DNA of 64,000 nucleotides from Bacillus sp. CH140a_4T (GTDB lineage: Bacteria > Bacillota > Bacilli > Bacillales > Bacillaceae_G). The stretch is taken from NCBI RefSeq assembly GCF_008923725.1, contig NZ_WBPF01000013.1, positions 372,001 through 436,000 of the forward strand, in the 5' to 3' direction. Numbering within the stretch: position 1 is the first letter of the stretch; each line of letters begins with the position of its first letter. A program made the translations under genes and the position numbers. Below are positions 48,105-57,256 of this stretch, one piece after another. Below the pieces are notes generated by a model. That model did not search any database and was not told where the DNA came from. It saw only the letters and a list, made by a program, of their open reading frames with translations.

Positions 48105-48551
48105 ATGGAATCACGCGAGTGGGAACGTATTGTTGATCATCTTCTTTCGCTAGTGCCTCTTTTTTATCGCAAATTTATGCTTCCTGGAGAATTTTCTTCT
48201 CAAAGACATATGCCGCCATCACATACACAAGTATTGCTGCTTCTGCATGAAAATGGCACATTAGCAGTTTCCGAAATCGGCAAGCGGCTAGCGATTTCAC
48301 GGCCTAACATGACACCTCTATTAAACAAACTGATTCAAGAAGAACTAATAGAGCGTCATTATAGCGAAAAAGATCGACGGGTCATTTTAATTTCCCTAAC
48401 AGCTGAAGGGAAATTGTTAGTAAATCAGTATCAACAATTCATTTTAGACAAATTAAAAGAAAATTTTCAAACATTATCTGAGGAAGAACGTGAAAAACTC
48501 ATTCACTCTCTTCAAACCATTCAAAATTTAATTTTGAAAACAAACGCATAA
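48105..48551 (+). CDS. MarR-family transcriptional regulator
   Basis: A 148-residue regulator with winged helix VSEIGKRLAISRPNMTPLLN, KLIQEELIERHYSEKDRRVI, LISLTAEGK. Start at ATG 48105, seven bases after GGAAGGGGG; an ATG eight codons upstream overlaps that site. Follows the SGNH hydrolase by 72 bases. Target unknown. Confidence 0.85.
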   Translation: MESREWERIVDHLLSLVPLFYRKFMLPGEFSSQRHMPPSHTQVLLLLHENGTLAVSEIGKRLAISRPNMTPLLNKLIQEELIERHYSEKDRRVILISLTAEGKLLVNQYQQFILDKLKENFQTLSEEEREKLIHSLQTIQNLILKTNA

Positions 48552-48579
48552 AGCTGCTTCTAAATAGAAGCAGCTTTAT
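48548..48579. terminator. Convergent hairpin
   Basis: Perfect 15-bp stem ATAAAGCTGCTTCTA/TAGAAGCAGCTTTAT with a 2-base loop overlapping the ends of two converging genes. It lacks a long T run. Confidence 0.7.
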
Positions 48580-48782
48580 GATTCGTAATAATTACCATAG
48601 TATACATTTGAATACGGCCATGTCGTTAAATATGGTTTTTGTTCTTGCGTAGGCTGTTGCTGTGGTATTTGCGGTATTTGCTGTAATTGTTGTTGTCGAT
48701 ATAATTCGTATTGTCTATTCATATCATAAGCCGGATAATAATTTACATATGGATATACTTGAGGTACGTAATAATAATACAT
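48576..48782 (-). CDS. Small Tyr/Gln/Pro-rich protein, possible spore coat component
   Basis: A 68-residue protein of unusual composition: MYYYYVPQVYPYVNYYPAYD, then a Gln/Pro stretch and a Tyr-rich end (YSNVYYGNYYES). No signal peptide or helix of membrane type. Such Tyr-rich short proteins are common in Bacillus spore coats, where Tyr cross-linking occurs, but this is inference from composition. GGGGGAGA precedes the ATG, which supports it as a real gene. Confidence 0.65.
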   Translation of the reverse strand: MYYYYVPQVYPYVNYYPAYDMNRQYELYRQQQLQQIPQIPQQQPTQEQKPYLTTWPYSNVYYGNYYES

Positions 48783-48840
48783 TCATTCTCTCCCCCTTTT
48801 TCTTAAACATATTCAAAGGAGAAAATGAGTGTGACACTCT

Positions 48841-49401
48841 TTATATTTGCACGAGTGGTTCTGTCACTCTTTTTTTTCTGTTCTTCAAACGTAACTTACG
48901 GTTCTTTTCGTATAGATAATGCACCACGAAATATGAAACTACACCAAACACAACTCCTAAAATCGTCATTCCGATTAATACATACACTTCACTCTGCAAT
49001 AACCCCTTCAATATCGTAAAAATATGACTTGAAAACAAATCCGATATTGTAAATGGTTCATGATGTATTTTCTGTACATGAAATGGATAAATCATTTTCC
49101 CTAATGCATAAGCAAGTGGAAATAAAACTACTGGTAGAAACGAAATCTTTCCAATAATATTGCCAATCACCGCAGCAGGAAAAGATCCCTTTGCTAACCT
49201 GACGATTGGATAAAATATTAAATAGACGAGCGATGCCGTATATATAACCAACATCTCTAAACCAAAACCAATCGCAAACCCTAACGATACTTTCTTTGCG
49301 CCTTCTGGCGACCGAAGCAACTTATAATATTGAAACTTTAACATTCTCCACATCCGCTGAAAGAACGAATATGTTTTCTTAGTTGTTTTCACCCTCATCA
49401 T
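48841..49401 (-). CDS. DUF2062-family membrane protein
   Basis: A 186-residue protein with a basic N-terminus, a SPEGAKKVSLGFAIGFGLEM motif leading into the first helix, further helices through IGKISFLPVVLFPLAYALGK and ILGVVFGVVSYFVVHYLYEK, and a basic C-terminus. The SP...A.g.a.G...g..P pattern is the DUF2062 signature. Function unknown. The start is uncertain: ATG 49401, 49398 and a GTG at 49392 are all possible because the ribosome binding site is weak. Confidence 0.75.
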   Translation of the reverse strand: MMRVKTTKKTYSFFQRMWRMLKFQYYKLLRSPEGAKKVSLGFAIGFGLEMLVIYTASLVYLIFYPIVRLAKGSFPAAVIGNIIGKISFLPVVLFPLAYALGKMIYPFHVQKIHHEPFTISDLFSSHIFTILKGLLQSEVYVLIGMTILGVVFGVVSYFVVHYLYEKNRKLRLKNRKKRVTEPLVQI

Positions 49402-49782
49402 CTCTTTAACTATATTTTTATACCTAGTATGCCCTTACACACTCCGAAAAACAAATTTCATTCTCTTTTATTATAGATGATATCAAAATGGTTAACTAAA
49501 TATACATATGACATTTCACTATAAAAAAATACGTGTATCAACTTATTTCTACGCTGAAACCAAAAAAGCTCTTGTTGCCTTTAATCGACAATCAAGTACT
49601 TTCAGTTCATATTGTTTTTAAGTTGCACTAGATTTTATCTTAACCTTAAAACTTGTATATCTTGACAATTAATATTCATTTTCTTTTCTGTTCACTTCAA
49701 ATATATTTTGCTTTAGCTGTATTAGTATTTATGTTTTTATAGCTGTACAGTAACAGACACTTAAAAAACATGACTGTATAAA
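49402..49782. other. AT-rich intergenic region, no gene seen
   Basis: About 380 bases between the DUF2062 gene and the immunity gene. I find no ORF with a ribosome binding site and no clear terminator. A TTGACA occurs near 49663 on the plus strand without a matching -10. The very AT-rich sequence next to the toxin pair may mark an accessory boundary. Confidence 0.4.
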
Positions 49783-50301
49783 CTACCCCTTTAAAGCTAA
49801 TATCTCTTCTCTATTATAGTCGATCATTGCTAAAAAGTACTCGTCAAAATTCTCAAATCTATCTATTTCTTCACCCGCAAACCAAATTATCTCTCCTGGT
49901 CTAGAAGAATTAGGTAAACATAAAACAAATAAATCCCTATCAAATTCAGAAACTGCTATTGGTAATAGCTCCTGTCTTAAAACACCGCTTTCTTCTAAAA
50001 CAACATCATCTATAGCTTCTAATAATACCTGAGCATAATCCATTATAGATGATTCCTTTAATTGCTCCGTACCAAATAAATCCACCGTTTGATAAAAGCC
50101 TGCCCAACCATTGGCATATTGAAGAAATTCTCGATACATTAAATCAAGCTTATATCCCAATTCTTGTTCAATAGTGCGAATAGATTTTTCATTTGCTCCC
50201 ACCTCTGGAAAATGGTGTGGCCATATTCTTTCTACATCTTGTTTCATTAGCTCCTGCTTCACTAAAATCATTGTAGCTATCTTAGCTTTCCAATTATTCA
50301 T
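49783..50301 (-). CDS. SMI1/KNR4 (SUKH) family immunity protein
   Basis: A 172-residue protein. The SUKH pattern runs IRTIEQELGYKLDLMYREFL, YANGWAGFYQTVDLFGTEQL and later EIIWFAGEEIDRFENFDEYF. SUKH proteins are the commonest immunity proteins of polymorphic toxin systems. The start follows the toxin stop immediately, with GAGGAGGAG inside the toxin end; ATG 50301 has better spacing than ATG 50304. Likely neutralises the nuclease domain encoded just upstream. Confidence 0.82.
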   Translation of the reverse strand: MNNWKAKIATMILVKQELMKQDVERIWPHHFPEVGANEKSIRTIEQELGYKLDLMYREFLQYANGWAGFYQTVDLFGTEQLKESSIMDYAQVLLEAIDDVVLEESGVLRQELLPIAVSEFDRDLFVLCLPNSSRPGEIIWFAGEEIDRFENFDEYFLAMIDYNREEILALKG

Positions 50302-50304
50302 CAT

Positions 50305-51276
50305 CTACTCCTCCTCTACAAACTTAAATTTTGTAGGTTTATAACCAATTGGGTATTTATTAGCCTGTCCACCTATGCTCATATTAACTTTTGGGTCAAG
50401 GTCTAACCAACTATGAGGATCCGGTTTCCCCATCCAAGTTGTATCAGGAACATGACCAACATGTCCCTTGTATGCTTCTCCATTATCAGCAGCTCTCTTA
50501 CCTTCTAGTCTTGCCGCACGTGAAGCTTCTTGTCTTAATTTACCTTTAGTTGATACCCTTCCTGTTGGTGATAAAGCACCAGCTTCTAAGGCTTTATTAG
50601 ATTCCTCAACATAAGCCTTAACTTGTGCTATCTGTTCATCTGTCGCTCCAGGAGGTGCTTTGACCTCTACAGGTCCCCCAGCCCCCTTAACTCCATTGAC
50701 TTTCTCCACAGGTACTTTTTTAGCTTTATTCACAGCCTCAGTAGCCTTAGCAGTCATTTTAACTCCTTTGCCTACTTTAGCTATCTTTCCAAAGGGTGTA
50801 ATCCCTGCTACTGCCATTCCTCCAGCAAATACTCTATCCAAAGTAGATAGTTTTTCGCCAGTAGATGGATCAATACCATTCCAAACGCGACGAATATCAT
50901 ACTCACCACTTATTTCACCCACTATATCCCTAGCAAGTTTTTCACCATCAAAATCCTCTTTTTCTGATGATAGTGGTCCACACATCGCCCCTCCTTCCAT
51001 TGTAACATCTTGATTATCTGTATTGCGGAATTTTTCAGCAATTCGTTTCAAATCTTCTTCTACTTTTACAAGTGAATGAATAGATGTAAAAGCTTTTGGT
51101 TTCGCATCATTGAACATTTGAATGAACTGTTGATTAGAGGCACCAATCCACTGAAAACACAATTGATCTATTTCATTACATAAATTATTATGTATAGATT
51201 CTAATGCGATTCGGGTATTACTTGCACGATTCGCAACTTCTTCTAGCATTTCAGGTATTACTTTAATTTGAACCAT
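50305..51276 (-). CDS. WXG-type polymorphic toxin with C-terminal Ntox15-like domain
   Basis: A 323-residue protein in three parts. Residues 1-95: WXG100-like helical hairpin (VIPEMLEEVANRASN..., FQWIGASNQQF at the turn, LKRIAEKFRN), the signal for type VII secretion. Residues 125-200: pre-toxin region with LSTLDRVFAGGMAVAGITPF GKIAKVGKGVK (split here). Residues 265-323: toxin tip with GHVGHVPDTTWMGKPDPHSW and SIGGQANKYPIGYKPTKFKF; the HVPD could be the HxxD motif of the Ntox15 nuclease family. Start at ATG 51276 behind GGGAGGA. Paired with an immunity gene. Confidence 0.75.
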   Translation of the reverse strand: MVQIKVIPEMLEEVANRASNTRIALESIHNNLCNEIDQLCFQWIGASNQQFIQMFNDAKPKAFTSIHSLVKVEEDLKRIAEKFRNTDNQDVTMEGGAMCGPLSSEKEDFDGEKLARDIVGEISGEYDIRRVWNGIDPSTGEKLSTLDRVFAGGMAVAGITPFGKIAKVGKGVKMTAKATEAVNKAKKVPVEKVNGVKGAGGPVEVKAPPGATDEQIAQVKAYVEESNKALEAGALSPTGRVSTKGKLRQEASRAARLEGKRAADNGEAYKGHVGHVPDTTWMGKPDPHSWLDLDPKVNMSIGGQANKYPIGYKPTKFKFVEEE

Positions 51277-51431
51277 TTTTTCCTCCCTCTCCCAATTAAA
51301 ATTATGAGATAAAAAGAAAAAATGTGAATATAGAAATTTCAAAACATATAAATATCTTTATATAACACAAAAACTACTTAACAGCAAATAAAGCCTATGT
51401 GTATGTGAAGTAAAGGAAAGAACCTTCTTAG

Positions 51432-51632
51432 TGAACTGGACCCAAAAAGTTAGATGAAAAATTAACCAACTGTTTCTCTATTAGATGTCCCTTGTCTATC
51501 CATATAATTAAGCACTTTCATTTTATACTGAAGGGAATACCTTTTTTCATTTACCTTTTCTTCTAGTAAGAGTTTAGACCTAAAAAAATACACCTCCAAT
51601 TGTTATTCGTGTCTAACAACTGGAGATGTACA
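51432..51632 (-). mobile_element. Decayed IS3-family element (about 200 bp) with both ends
   Basis: The ends form imperfect inverted repeats: TGTACATCTCCAGTTGTTAG reading in from 51632 on the minus strand and TGAACTGGACCCAAAAAGTT reading in from 51432 on the plus strand, sharing TG.AC...CC.....GTTAGA. This is the form of IS3/IS150-group ends. Between them only the start of orfA remains, so the element is internally deleted and cannot move by itself. It lies between the toxin gene and argF. Confidence 0.65.
51462..51593 (-). pseudogene. Fragment of IS3-family OrfA
   Basis: Forty-three codons from a GTG at 51593, next to GGAGGT. The reading SKLLLEEKVNEKRYSLQYKM continuing KVLNYMDRQGTSNRETVG looks like the N-terminal helix-turn-helix of an IS3-type OrfA ('YSLEFKLKVV.....G.S.RE'). 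It stops at 51462, just before the right inverted repeat, so the rest of orfA and all of orfB are gone. Confidence 0.6.
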
Positions 51633-51636
51633 TTAT

Positions 51637-52587
51637 TTAAGAAAGCTCTTCTACATTTTTAAATAAACTTACTAATAATGCTTTTTGCGCATGCAATCGA
51701 TTACCAGCTTGCTCAAAGACGATAGACTGTGGTCCATCTATAATTTCTCCTGTTACTTCTTCTTCACGATGGGCAGGTAAACAGTGTAAGAAACGGTATG
51801 TTTGCTTCGCATGCGTAACAAGTTCTTTATTGATTTGGTAAGGTTGAAATAAAGTATATTTCTCTTCTTCTCCCTCTTGCCCCATGCTCATCCAAACGTC
51901 AGTATAAATGAAATCTGCTTCATTCATCGCTAGTTCAGGGTTATGCAAAATTTCAATTTTCGCTCCTGTTTGCTCGGCAATCGCTAACGCTTTTTTTACA
52001 ATCTCTTCATTCGGTTCATATCCTACAGGCGTTGCAACAGTCATATTCATCCCGACTTTCGCACTCGCTAACAACAATGAATGACATACGTTATTTCCGT
52101 CACCTACGTAAGCCAATTTTATTCCTTTAAATGTATTTGTTTCTTCATATATTGTCATTAAATCTGCCAACGCTTGACAAGGATGATGATCATCCGTTAA
52201 TCCATTAATTACAGGAATGCTCGATTCTTTTGCAAGCTCTTCTACATCCGCATGTGAGAATGTACGTATCATGATCCCGTCAATATAATGAGATAATACT
52301 TTCGCAGTATCTGAAACGCTTTCCCCTCTTCCAATTTGCATCTCTTTCCCACTTAAAAACATGCCATGTCCCCCGAGTTGTACCATTCCTGCTTCAAAAG
52401 ATACGCGAGTACGAGTTGAATGTTTATCAAAGATAAGGCCTAATATTTTGCCTTGTAATAAAGCCTCCTGCTTATTCTTTTTTAAATAGATAGCGAACTC
52501 AATTAAGGAAATAATTTCTTCTTGCGTCAATTCTTCTAGTGTTAAAAGATCTTTCGTATTTAATTTCGGTACTTGTACAGTTGACAT
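51637..52587 (-). CDS. argF: Ornithine carbamoyltransferase
   Basis: A 316-residue transcarbamylase making citrulline. Carbamoyl-phosphate motif [15 protein letters not shown], ornithine-side [18 protein letters not shown] and the [11 protein letters not shown] loop. Last gene of argCJBDF, 12 bases after argD. RBS AAGGGGG before ATG. No strong terminator follows; transcription could run toward the IS remnant. Confidence 0.96.
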   Translation of the reverse strand: MSTVQVPKLNTKDLLTLEELTQEEIISLIEFAIYLKKNKQEALLQGKILGLIFDKHSTRTRVSFEAGMVQLGGHGMFLSGKEMQIGRGESVSDTAKVLSHYIDGIMIRTFSHADVEELAKESSIPVINGLTDDHHPCQALADLMTIYEETNTFKGIKLAYVGDGNNVCHSLLLASAKVGMNMTVATPVGYEPNEEIVKKALAIAEQTGAKIEILHNPELAMNEADFIYTDVWMSMGQEGEEEKYTLFQPYQINKELVTHAKQTYRFLHCLPAHREEEVTGEIIDGPQSIVFEQAGNRLHAQKALLVSLFKNVEELS

Positions 52588-52599
52588 GGAACTTCCCCC

Positions 52600-53760
52600 T
52601 TATATAATTGATACGTTTTTCATACAAACTACTTTTTTTATCATATATACTGCCTGTTCTAACTCTTCATTCGTTACAATGAGTGGTGGTAATAGTCTTA
52701 TCACATTAGGTCCTGCTTGTAATACGAGAAGTCCTTCTTTCCCTAGTTGTTCTATAAAACTTGAAACCTCATGCGTACACTCAATTCCAATCATAAGCCC
52801 CTTACCACGTATATTTTGAATACATTCGACATGTCGTAATTCCACTTGCAACTTCTGTAATACGTACTCGCCCTTTTCCTTTACTTCTTTTAAAAACGAT
52901 GGTTTCTTAGTTATTTGCAATACTTCTTTCGCTGCAGCCATTGCAATATAATTCCCACCAAACGTTGAACCATGTGATCCTGCAGGAAACGATGTTCCAA
53001 GTTCCTTCCGGCCAATCATCGCTCCAACTGGAATGCCATTTCCAAGCGCCTTAGCGGTAGTAACGATATGAGGATGTACTCCCATTTGTTCGTAAGCAAA
53101 TAATGTCCCAGTTCTTCCAATTCCAGTTTGTACTTCATCTATAATAAATAGGGAACCGGACTTCTTACATAATGTTTCAATCTCTTTCAAAAAGGCTAGA
53201 TTAGCAGGTACTACTCCTCCCTCACCTTGAACAACTTCTACCATTACTGCCGCAACTTCTTCATTCATTACCTCTTTCAATGCCTTAATATCGTTAAAAG
53301 GAATATGTAAAAAAGATGGAAGTAATGGACCAAATCCCTCTTTCACTTTATTTTGCCCCGTCGCACTCATCGTTCCGAATGTTCTACCGTGAAAAGACTG
53401 CTCGCATGTTACGACGAGAGACTTTTCAGTATGCTTACGGGCTAACTTCAAAGCTGCTTCATTCGCCTCTGCCCCGCTATTACAGAAGAACACATAATCT
53501 AATGCAATATTTTCTGTTAATAATGACGCGACTTCTTCTTGTAAGCTGTTTGTAAACAGGTTAGATATATGCCATATTTCATGCAGTTGCTCTTGAACAG
53601 CTTTCATAACAGTAGGGTGACAATGTCCTAAATTACATACGCCAATTCCTGATGTGAAATCTAAATATTGCTTACCATTTTTATCAATAACTTTCGTTCC
53701 ACTCCCCTTTACAAGCTCAATATTTCTTCTCCCATACGTTTGAAAAAGATGACTTGTCAT
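52600..53760 (-). CDS. argD: Acetylornithine aminotransferase
   Basis: A 386-residue class-III PLP aminotransferase. PLP lysine in [32 protein letters not shown] and [14 protein letters not shown] segments. Start ATG 53760, behind AAAGGAG and overlapping the argB stop by four bases; 13 more upstream codons are within argB and not used. Confidence 0.95.
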   Translation of the reverse strand: MTSHLFQTYGRRNIELVKGSGTKVIDKNGKQYLDFTSGIGVCNLGHCHPTVMKAVQEQLHEIWHISNLFTNSLQEEVASLLTENIALDYVFFCNSGAEANEAALKLARKHTEKSLVVTCEQSFHGRTFGTMSATGQNKVKEGFGPLLPSFLHIPFNDIKALKEVMNEEVAAVMVEVVQGEGGVVPANLAFLKEIETLCKKSGSLFIIDEVQTGIGRTGTLFAYEQMGVHPHIVTTAKALGNGIPVGAMIGRKELGTSFPAGSHGSTFGGNYIAMAAAKEVLQITKKPSFLKEVKEKGEYVLQKLQVELRHVECIQNIRGKGLMIGIECTHEVSSFIEQLGKEGLLVLQAGPNVIRLLPPLIVTNEELEQAVYMIKKVVCMKNVSII

Positions 53761-54524
53761 ACGATACTTACTCCTTTCGTTACCGTCGTTCCGATACACT
53801 CTCCCGTAACTTCAGTAAAATCTTTTGTACCGTTCACAATACTTATCTTTTGCACTCCCATTTTTAATGACGCTAGTGCCGCCTGTACTTTCGGAATCAT
53901 TCCGCCTGTAATAACTCCTTTTTCTATTAAATTAATAATTTCCAATTCATCCGTTTTCTTTACTAACTTTCCTTCATGTAATATCCCATCTACATCCGTA
54001 ATAAAAATGAGTTCTTTTGCGGATAATGCGGCCGCAATTCCAGCTGCAGCGGTATCCGCATTTATGTTATAAATCTCATTATCATTTATGCCGACCGGAG
54101 CAATAACAGGAATATAATTCAAATGTATTAATCCTTTTAGTAAGGCCGTTTCGACATAACTTACTTCTCCCACATATCCTATTTCTTCGCTGACAGGTTG
54201 AACTTGAAGTAACTTGCCATCACACCCTGAGCAACCTACCGCAAGTAAATTATGCCTTTGCAACTTCATCACAAACTTTTTATTCGTACTTCCGCATAGC
54301 ACCATTTGAACAATATCCATAACTTCTTTCGGTGTTACTCGTAACCCATCTCTTTTTTCTACTTTGATGTTACAATCTTTTAGTTTGGCATCAATTTCTG
54401 GACCGCCACCATGGACAATCACTACTTTATACTTTTGTTGCAATTTCTTTATGCAATCAAAAAACACATCATTTAATTGATCCAACATACTACCGCCGCA
54501 TTTCACTACAATATAATCGCTCAT
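53757..54524 (-). CDS. argB: Acetylglutamate kinase
   Basis: A 255-residue amino acid kinase. VVKCGGSML at the start binds ATP phosphate, [14 protein letters not shown] binds acetylglutamate, and [14 protein letters not shown] lies in the nucleotide site. Start at ATG 54524 behind GGAGAGGGA. Eleven bases after argJ. Confidence 0.95.
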   Translation of the reverse strand: MSDYIVVKCGGSMLDQLNDVFFDCIKKLQQKYKVVIVHGGGPEIDAKLKDCNIKVEKRDGLRVTPKEVMDIVQMVLCGSTNKKFVMKLQRHNLLAVGCSGCDGKLLQVQPVSEEIGYVGEVSYVETALLKGLIHLNYIPVIAPVGINDNEIYNINADTAAAGIAAALSAKELIFITDVDGILHEGKLVKKTDELEIINLIEKGVITGGMIPKVQAALASLKMGVQKISIVNGTKDFTEVTGECIGTTVTKGVSIV

Positions 54525-54535
54525 CTTCCCTCTCC

Positions 54536-55759
54536 TTATGTACGATAACAAGCGTTTATTTTCACATATTCATAGCTTAAGTCACAGCCCCAAGCTGATC
54601 CCCACTCTTCTCCTAAACGTAAATACACATTAATCATAATTTCATGTTCTTTTAATTTCTTTTTCATTTCCTCTTCAGAAAATATTTGGGGTTCACTATT
54701 TTTTAACACAGTGATCGATTGAAGAGTAATATCAATTGTATTTGGATTAATTTCTACTTCACTTTGTCCAATACTGCTAATAATTCGCCCCCAGTTTGGA
54801 TCTTCACCATGTATTGCTGTTTTCACAAGACTCGAACCGACTATTTGCTTTGCAATTTTCTTTGCCTCTTCATTCGTTCGAGCTCCTAACACATTTACTT
54901 CTATTAACTTCGTAGCACCTTCACCATCTTGTGCGATTTTTTTCGCTAAATCTTCACATACCTTCTGTAAAGCAAATACGAAAGTTTCCCAATCTGCATG
55001 TTCCATATTGATTGGTTTCGTTTCTGATAATCCACTTGCCATAACGATGACCATATCATTCGTAGAAGTATCCCCATCTACCGTAATTTGATTAAATGTA
55101 TGATTCGTTATTTTTGATAATGCTGTTTGCAATACGTCATGCTCTATATGAGCATCTGTCGTAATAAAACTTAGCATCGTTGCCATATTTGGATGAATCA
55201 TCCCTGAACCTTTCGCAACGCCAGCAATCGTCACTTTCTTCTCATCAATCATCATCTCATAGCACGTTTCTTTCGTTATAAGATCCGTCGTTAAGATTGC
55301 TTCAGAAAAAGAATGAGCTTCATTTTCTTCCTTCGTCGGGATAAGAGTTGTAATTCCCTTTCGGATTATATCCATCGGCAGTGGAACACCAATTACACCT
55401 GTTGAAGCTACTGCAACGTAATGTTCTTTCACGGCAAAATGTTCTGCCCCTAATGCACGCATCTCGTAAGCATCTTGTAATCCTTTCATTCCTGTACAAG
55501 CATTTGCATTTCCACTATTGACGATAATAGCTTGCAATTTCCCCTCAGCCGTTATACTATCTTTCGTTACTTGCAACGGGGCTGCTTGTATTTGATTCGT
55601 TGTATAAACGGCGGCACATGATGCTGGCACTTCACAAATAATTACACCTAAATCCTTTTTTTCTTTTTTCAAACCATTTGCAGTACCGATTGCCGAAAAG
55701 CCTTTTGGTGTTACAATTGAACCATTTTCTAATTTTGTAATAGACTCTACTTTAATCAT
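54536..55759 (-). CDS. argJ: Glutamate N-acetyltransferase / amino-acid acetyltransferase
   Basis: A 407-residue Ntn-type enzyme that recycles the acetyl group from acetylornithine to glutamate. The autocleavage site is in AKGSGMIHPNMATMLSFITT (before the Thr). Presence of argJ in the operon means the cyclic pathway is used; whether it can also make acetylglutamate from acetyl-CoA is not readable. Start at the second of two ATGs for better spacing from GGGGG. Confidence 0.95.
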   Translation of the reverse strand: MIKVESITKLENGSIVTPKGFSAIGTANGLKKEKKDLGVIICEVPASCAAVYTTNQIQAAPLQVTKDSITAEGKLQAIIVNSGNANACTGMKGLQDAYEMRALGAEHFAVKEHYVAVASTGVIGVPLPMDIIRKGITTLIPTKEENEAHSFSEAILTTDLITKETCYEMMIDEKKVTIAGVAKGSGMIHPNMATMLSFITTDAHIEHDVLQTALSKITNHTFNQITVDGDTSTNDMVIVMASGLSETKPINMEHADWETFVFALQKVCEDLAKKIAQDGEGATKLIEVNVLGARTNEEAKKIAKQIVGSSLVKTAIHGEDPNWGRIISSIGQSEVEINPNTIDITLQSITVLKNSEPQIFSEEEMKKKLKEHEIMINVYLRLGEEWGSAWGCDLSYEYVKINACYRT

Positions 55760-55769
55760 CATGTCCCCC

Positions 55770-56807
55770 TTATAGATAAAGCGGCATATGTTGTAAACCT
55801 GTTGTTTCTTCTAGTCCCGCTACAATATTTGCATTTTGAACCGCTTGCCCAGCCGCACCTTTCATCATATTGTCTATAACAGAAACGACTGTTACCCTTC
55901 CTGTTCTTTCATCGTAAGCTATCCCCATATCACAATAATTTGAGCCCCTCACTTCTTTCGGACTTGGAAACTCTCCTTGCATACGAATTCGAATAAAAGC
56001 CGATTGTTCATACGTTTCTTCATATAATTTTTGAAGTTGCTCTATTTCCATTTCTCGTTTTACTTTCGCATAAAGTGTAACCATAATCCCCCTTGATATC
56101 GGTATTAAATGTGTACTAAACGTGATTGGCTTCGTTTCCCTATTCCACTCTGCAAGCATTTGCTCAATCTCAGGAACGTGTTGATGCTCATTCACTTTAT
56201 AAATACGCAAGTTATCATATAACTCAGGAAAGTGAGTCATTGTTGTTGGTGTTTTACCTGCTCCAGATACTCCTGATTTCGCATCAATAATAATAGAATC
56301 TTCTTCAACCATGCCGCTACGAACTAACGGTAATACCGCTAATAATGCAGCTGTAGCAAAACATCCTGGGTTTGCAATTAAATTTGCATTTTGTATCTCA
56401 GACCTTTTCCATTCACTTAACCCATATACAGCTTCACTAAGAACCTCTTCTTTTGGAGCTGCCCTTTTATACCACTGTTCATATATGAAAGGATCTTTCA
56501 TACGAAAGTCTCCAGATAGATCAATTACTTTTAAACCCACTTCTAATAATTTTGGAGTTAGCTCTGCTGATACTCCTGCGGGGGTTGCCAAAAATACAAT
56601 TTCTGCTTCCTTCACTATTTCCTCCGCATTAATTTCTTGTAATGTATGAACAAGAACATTTTGAAAATGCGGATATACATTTGTTATACACTCACCAACT
56701 TGCGAAAAAGAATGAAGAGATGCTATCGAAAAATATGGATGTTGCTCTAATAACCGAATTAACTCAATACCTCCATACCCAGTTGCTCCAATAATCGCGA
56801 CTTTCAT
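55770..56807 (-). CDS. argC: N-acetyl-gamma-glutamyl-phosphate reductase
   Basis: A 345-residue semialdehyde dehydrogenase. NADP motif AIIGATGYGGIELIRLL, catalytic Cys in LIANPGCFATAALLAV. First gene of argCJBDF, with GAGGAGGGG before ATG and a sigma-A promoter 38 bases further upstream. Confidence 0.96.
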   Translation of the reverse strand: MKVAIIGATGYGGIELIRLLEQHPYFSIASLHSFSQVGECITNVYPHFQNVLVHTLQEINAEEIVKEAEIVFLATPAGVSAELTPKLLEVGLKVIDLSGDFRMKDPFIYEQWYKRAAPKEEVLSEAVYGLSEWKRSEIQNANLIANPGCFATAALLAVLPLVRSGMVEEDSIIIDAKSGVSGAGKTPTTMTHFPELYDNLRIYKVNEHQHVPEIEQMLAEWNRETKPITFSTHLIPISRGIMVTLYAKVKREMEIEQLQKLYEETYEQSAFIRIRMQGEFPSPKEVRGSNYCDMGIAYDERTGRVTVVSVIDNMMKGAAGQAVQNANIVAGLEETTGLQHMPLYL

Positions 56808-56844
56808 ATGCCCCTCCTCATATCGATTCTTTAAATTAATTATG

Positions 56845-56873
56845 ATTATAATATTGTATATTTATAGAGTCAA
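56845..56873 (-). promoter_or_regulatory. argC promoter
   Basis: Minus-strand TTGACT (56868-56873) and TATAAT (56845-56850), 17 apart. The flanking AT-rich sequence could hold ArgR boxes, but I cannot point to one with confidence. Confidence 0.8.
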
Positions 56874-57031
56874 TTAAATATTTATAAATTTTATAAACTT
56901 AAAAAACTTAATTTTACTAGAAAAACAATATACGAAATAGAATTTTTATACACAAATAGTGCATGGTAGTTTTTTCATTTCACTTCAAGTACAATAAAAC
57001 AATACATGTATACATATAGGCGGGGAAAAAC

Positions 57032-57217
57032 ATGAATGAGAAATTAATTGAGAAAATGATTATAAAAAGTTTTCAACAATATCAATGTAATCCTATGTCA
57101 AATGAGGATCAGGAAATGCTTGTTAAACATATTCAAACGATAATTCATTCAAATACTGAAATTGATGTATACGAGGCAGTTGAGGATATCGTTTACGATT
57201 ATGTGACTGGAAAATAA
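57032..57217 (+). CDS. yqzH: YqzH-like small protein
   Basis: A 61-residue protein (MNEKLIEKMIIKSFQQYQCN, then EDQEMLVKHIQTIIHSNTEI and YEAVEDIVYDYVTGK). It fits the YqzH family in size and helix pattern and has the same neighbours (yqjQ, yqjP) as in B. subtilis. Function unknown. GGCGGGG precedes ATG. Confidence 0.75.
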   Translation: MNEKLIEKMIIKSFQQYQCNPMSNEDQEMLVKHIQTIIHSNTEIDVYEAVEDIVYDYVTGK

Positions 57218-57256
57218 AAAAATAGGAGATTTCCATATGGAAATCTCCTATTTTTT
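57217..57256. terminator. Strong bidirectional terminator
   Basis: Perfect 18-bp inverted repeat AAAAAATAGGAGATTTCC with its complement around ATAT; between the converging yqzH and yqjQ. Confidence 0.92.

Noticed and set aside
49486..49700. Promoter-like TTGACA and weak inverted repeats in the gap before the immunity gene
   Set aside because: No -10 at proper spacing, no gene downstream on that strand, and the repeats are imperfect; not enough to call a feature.
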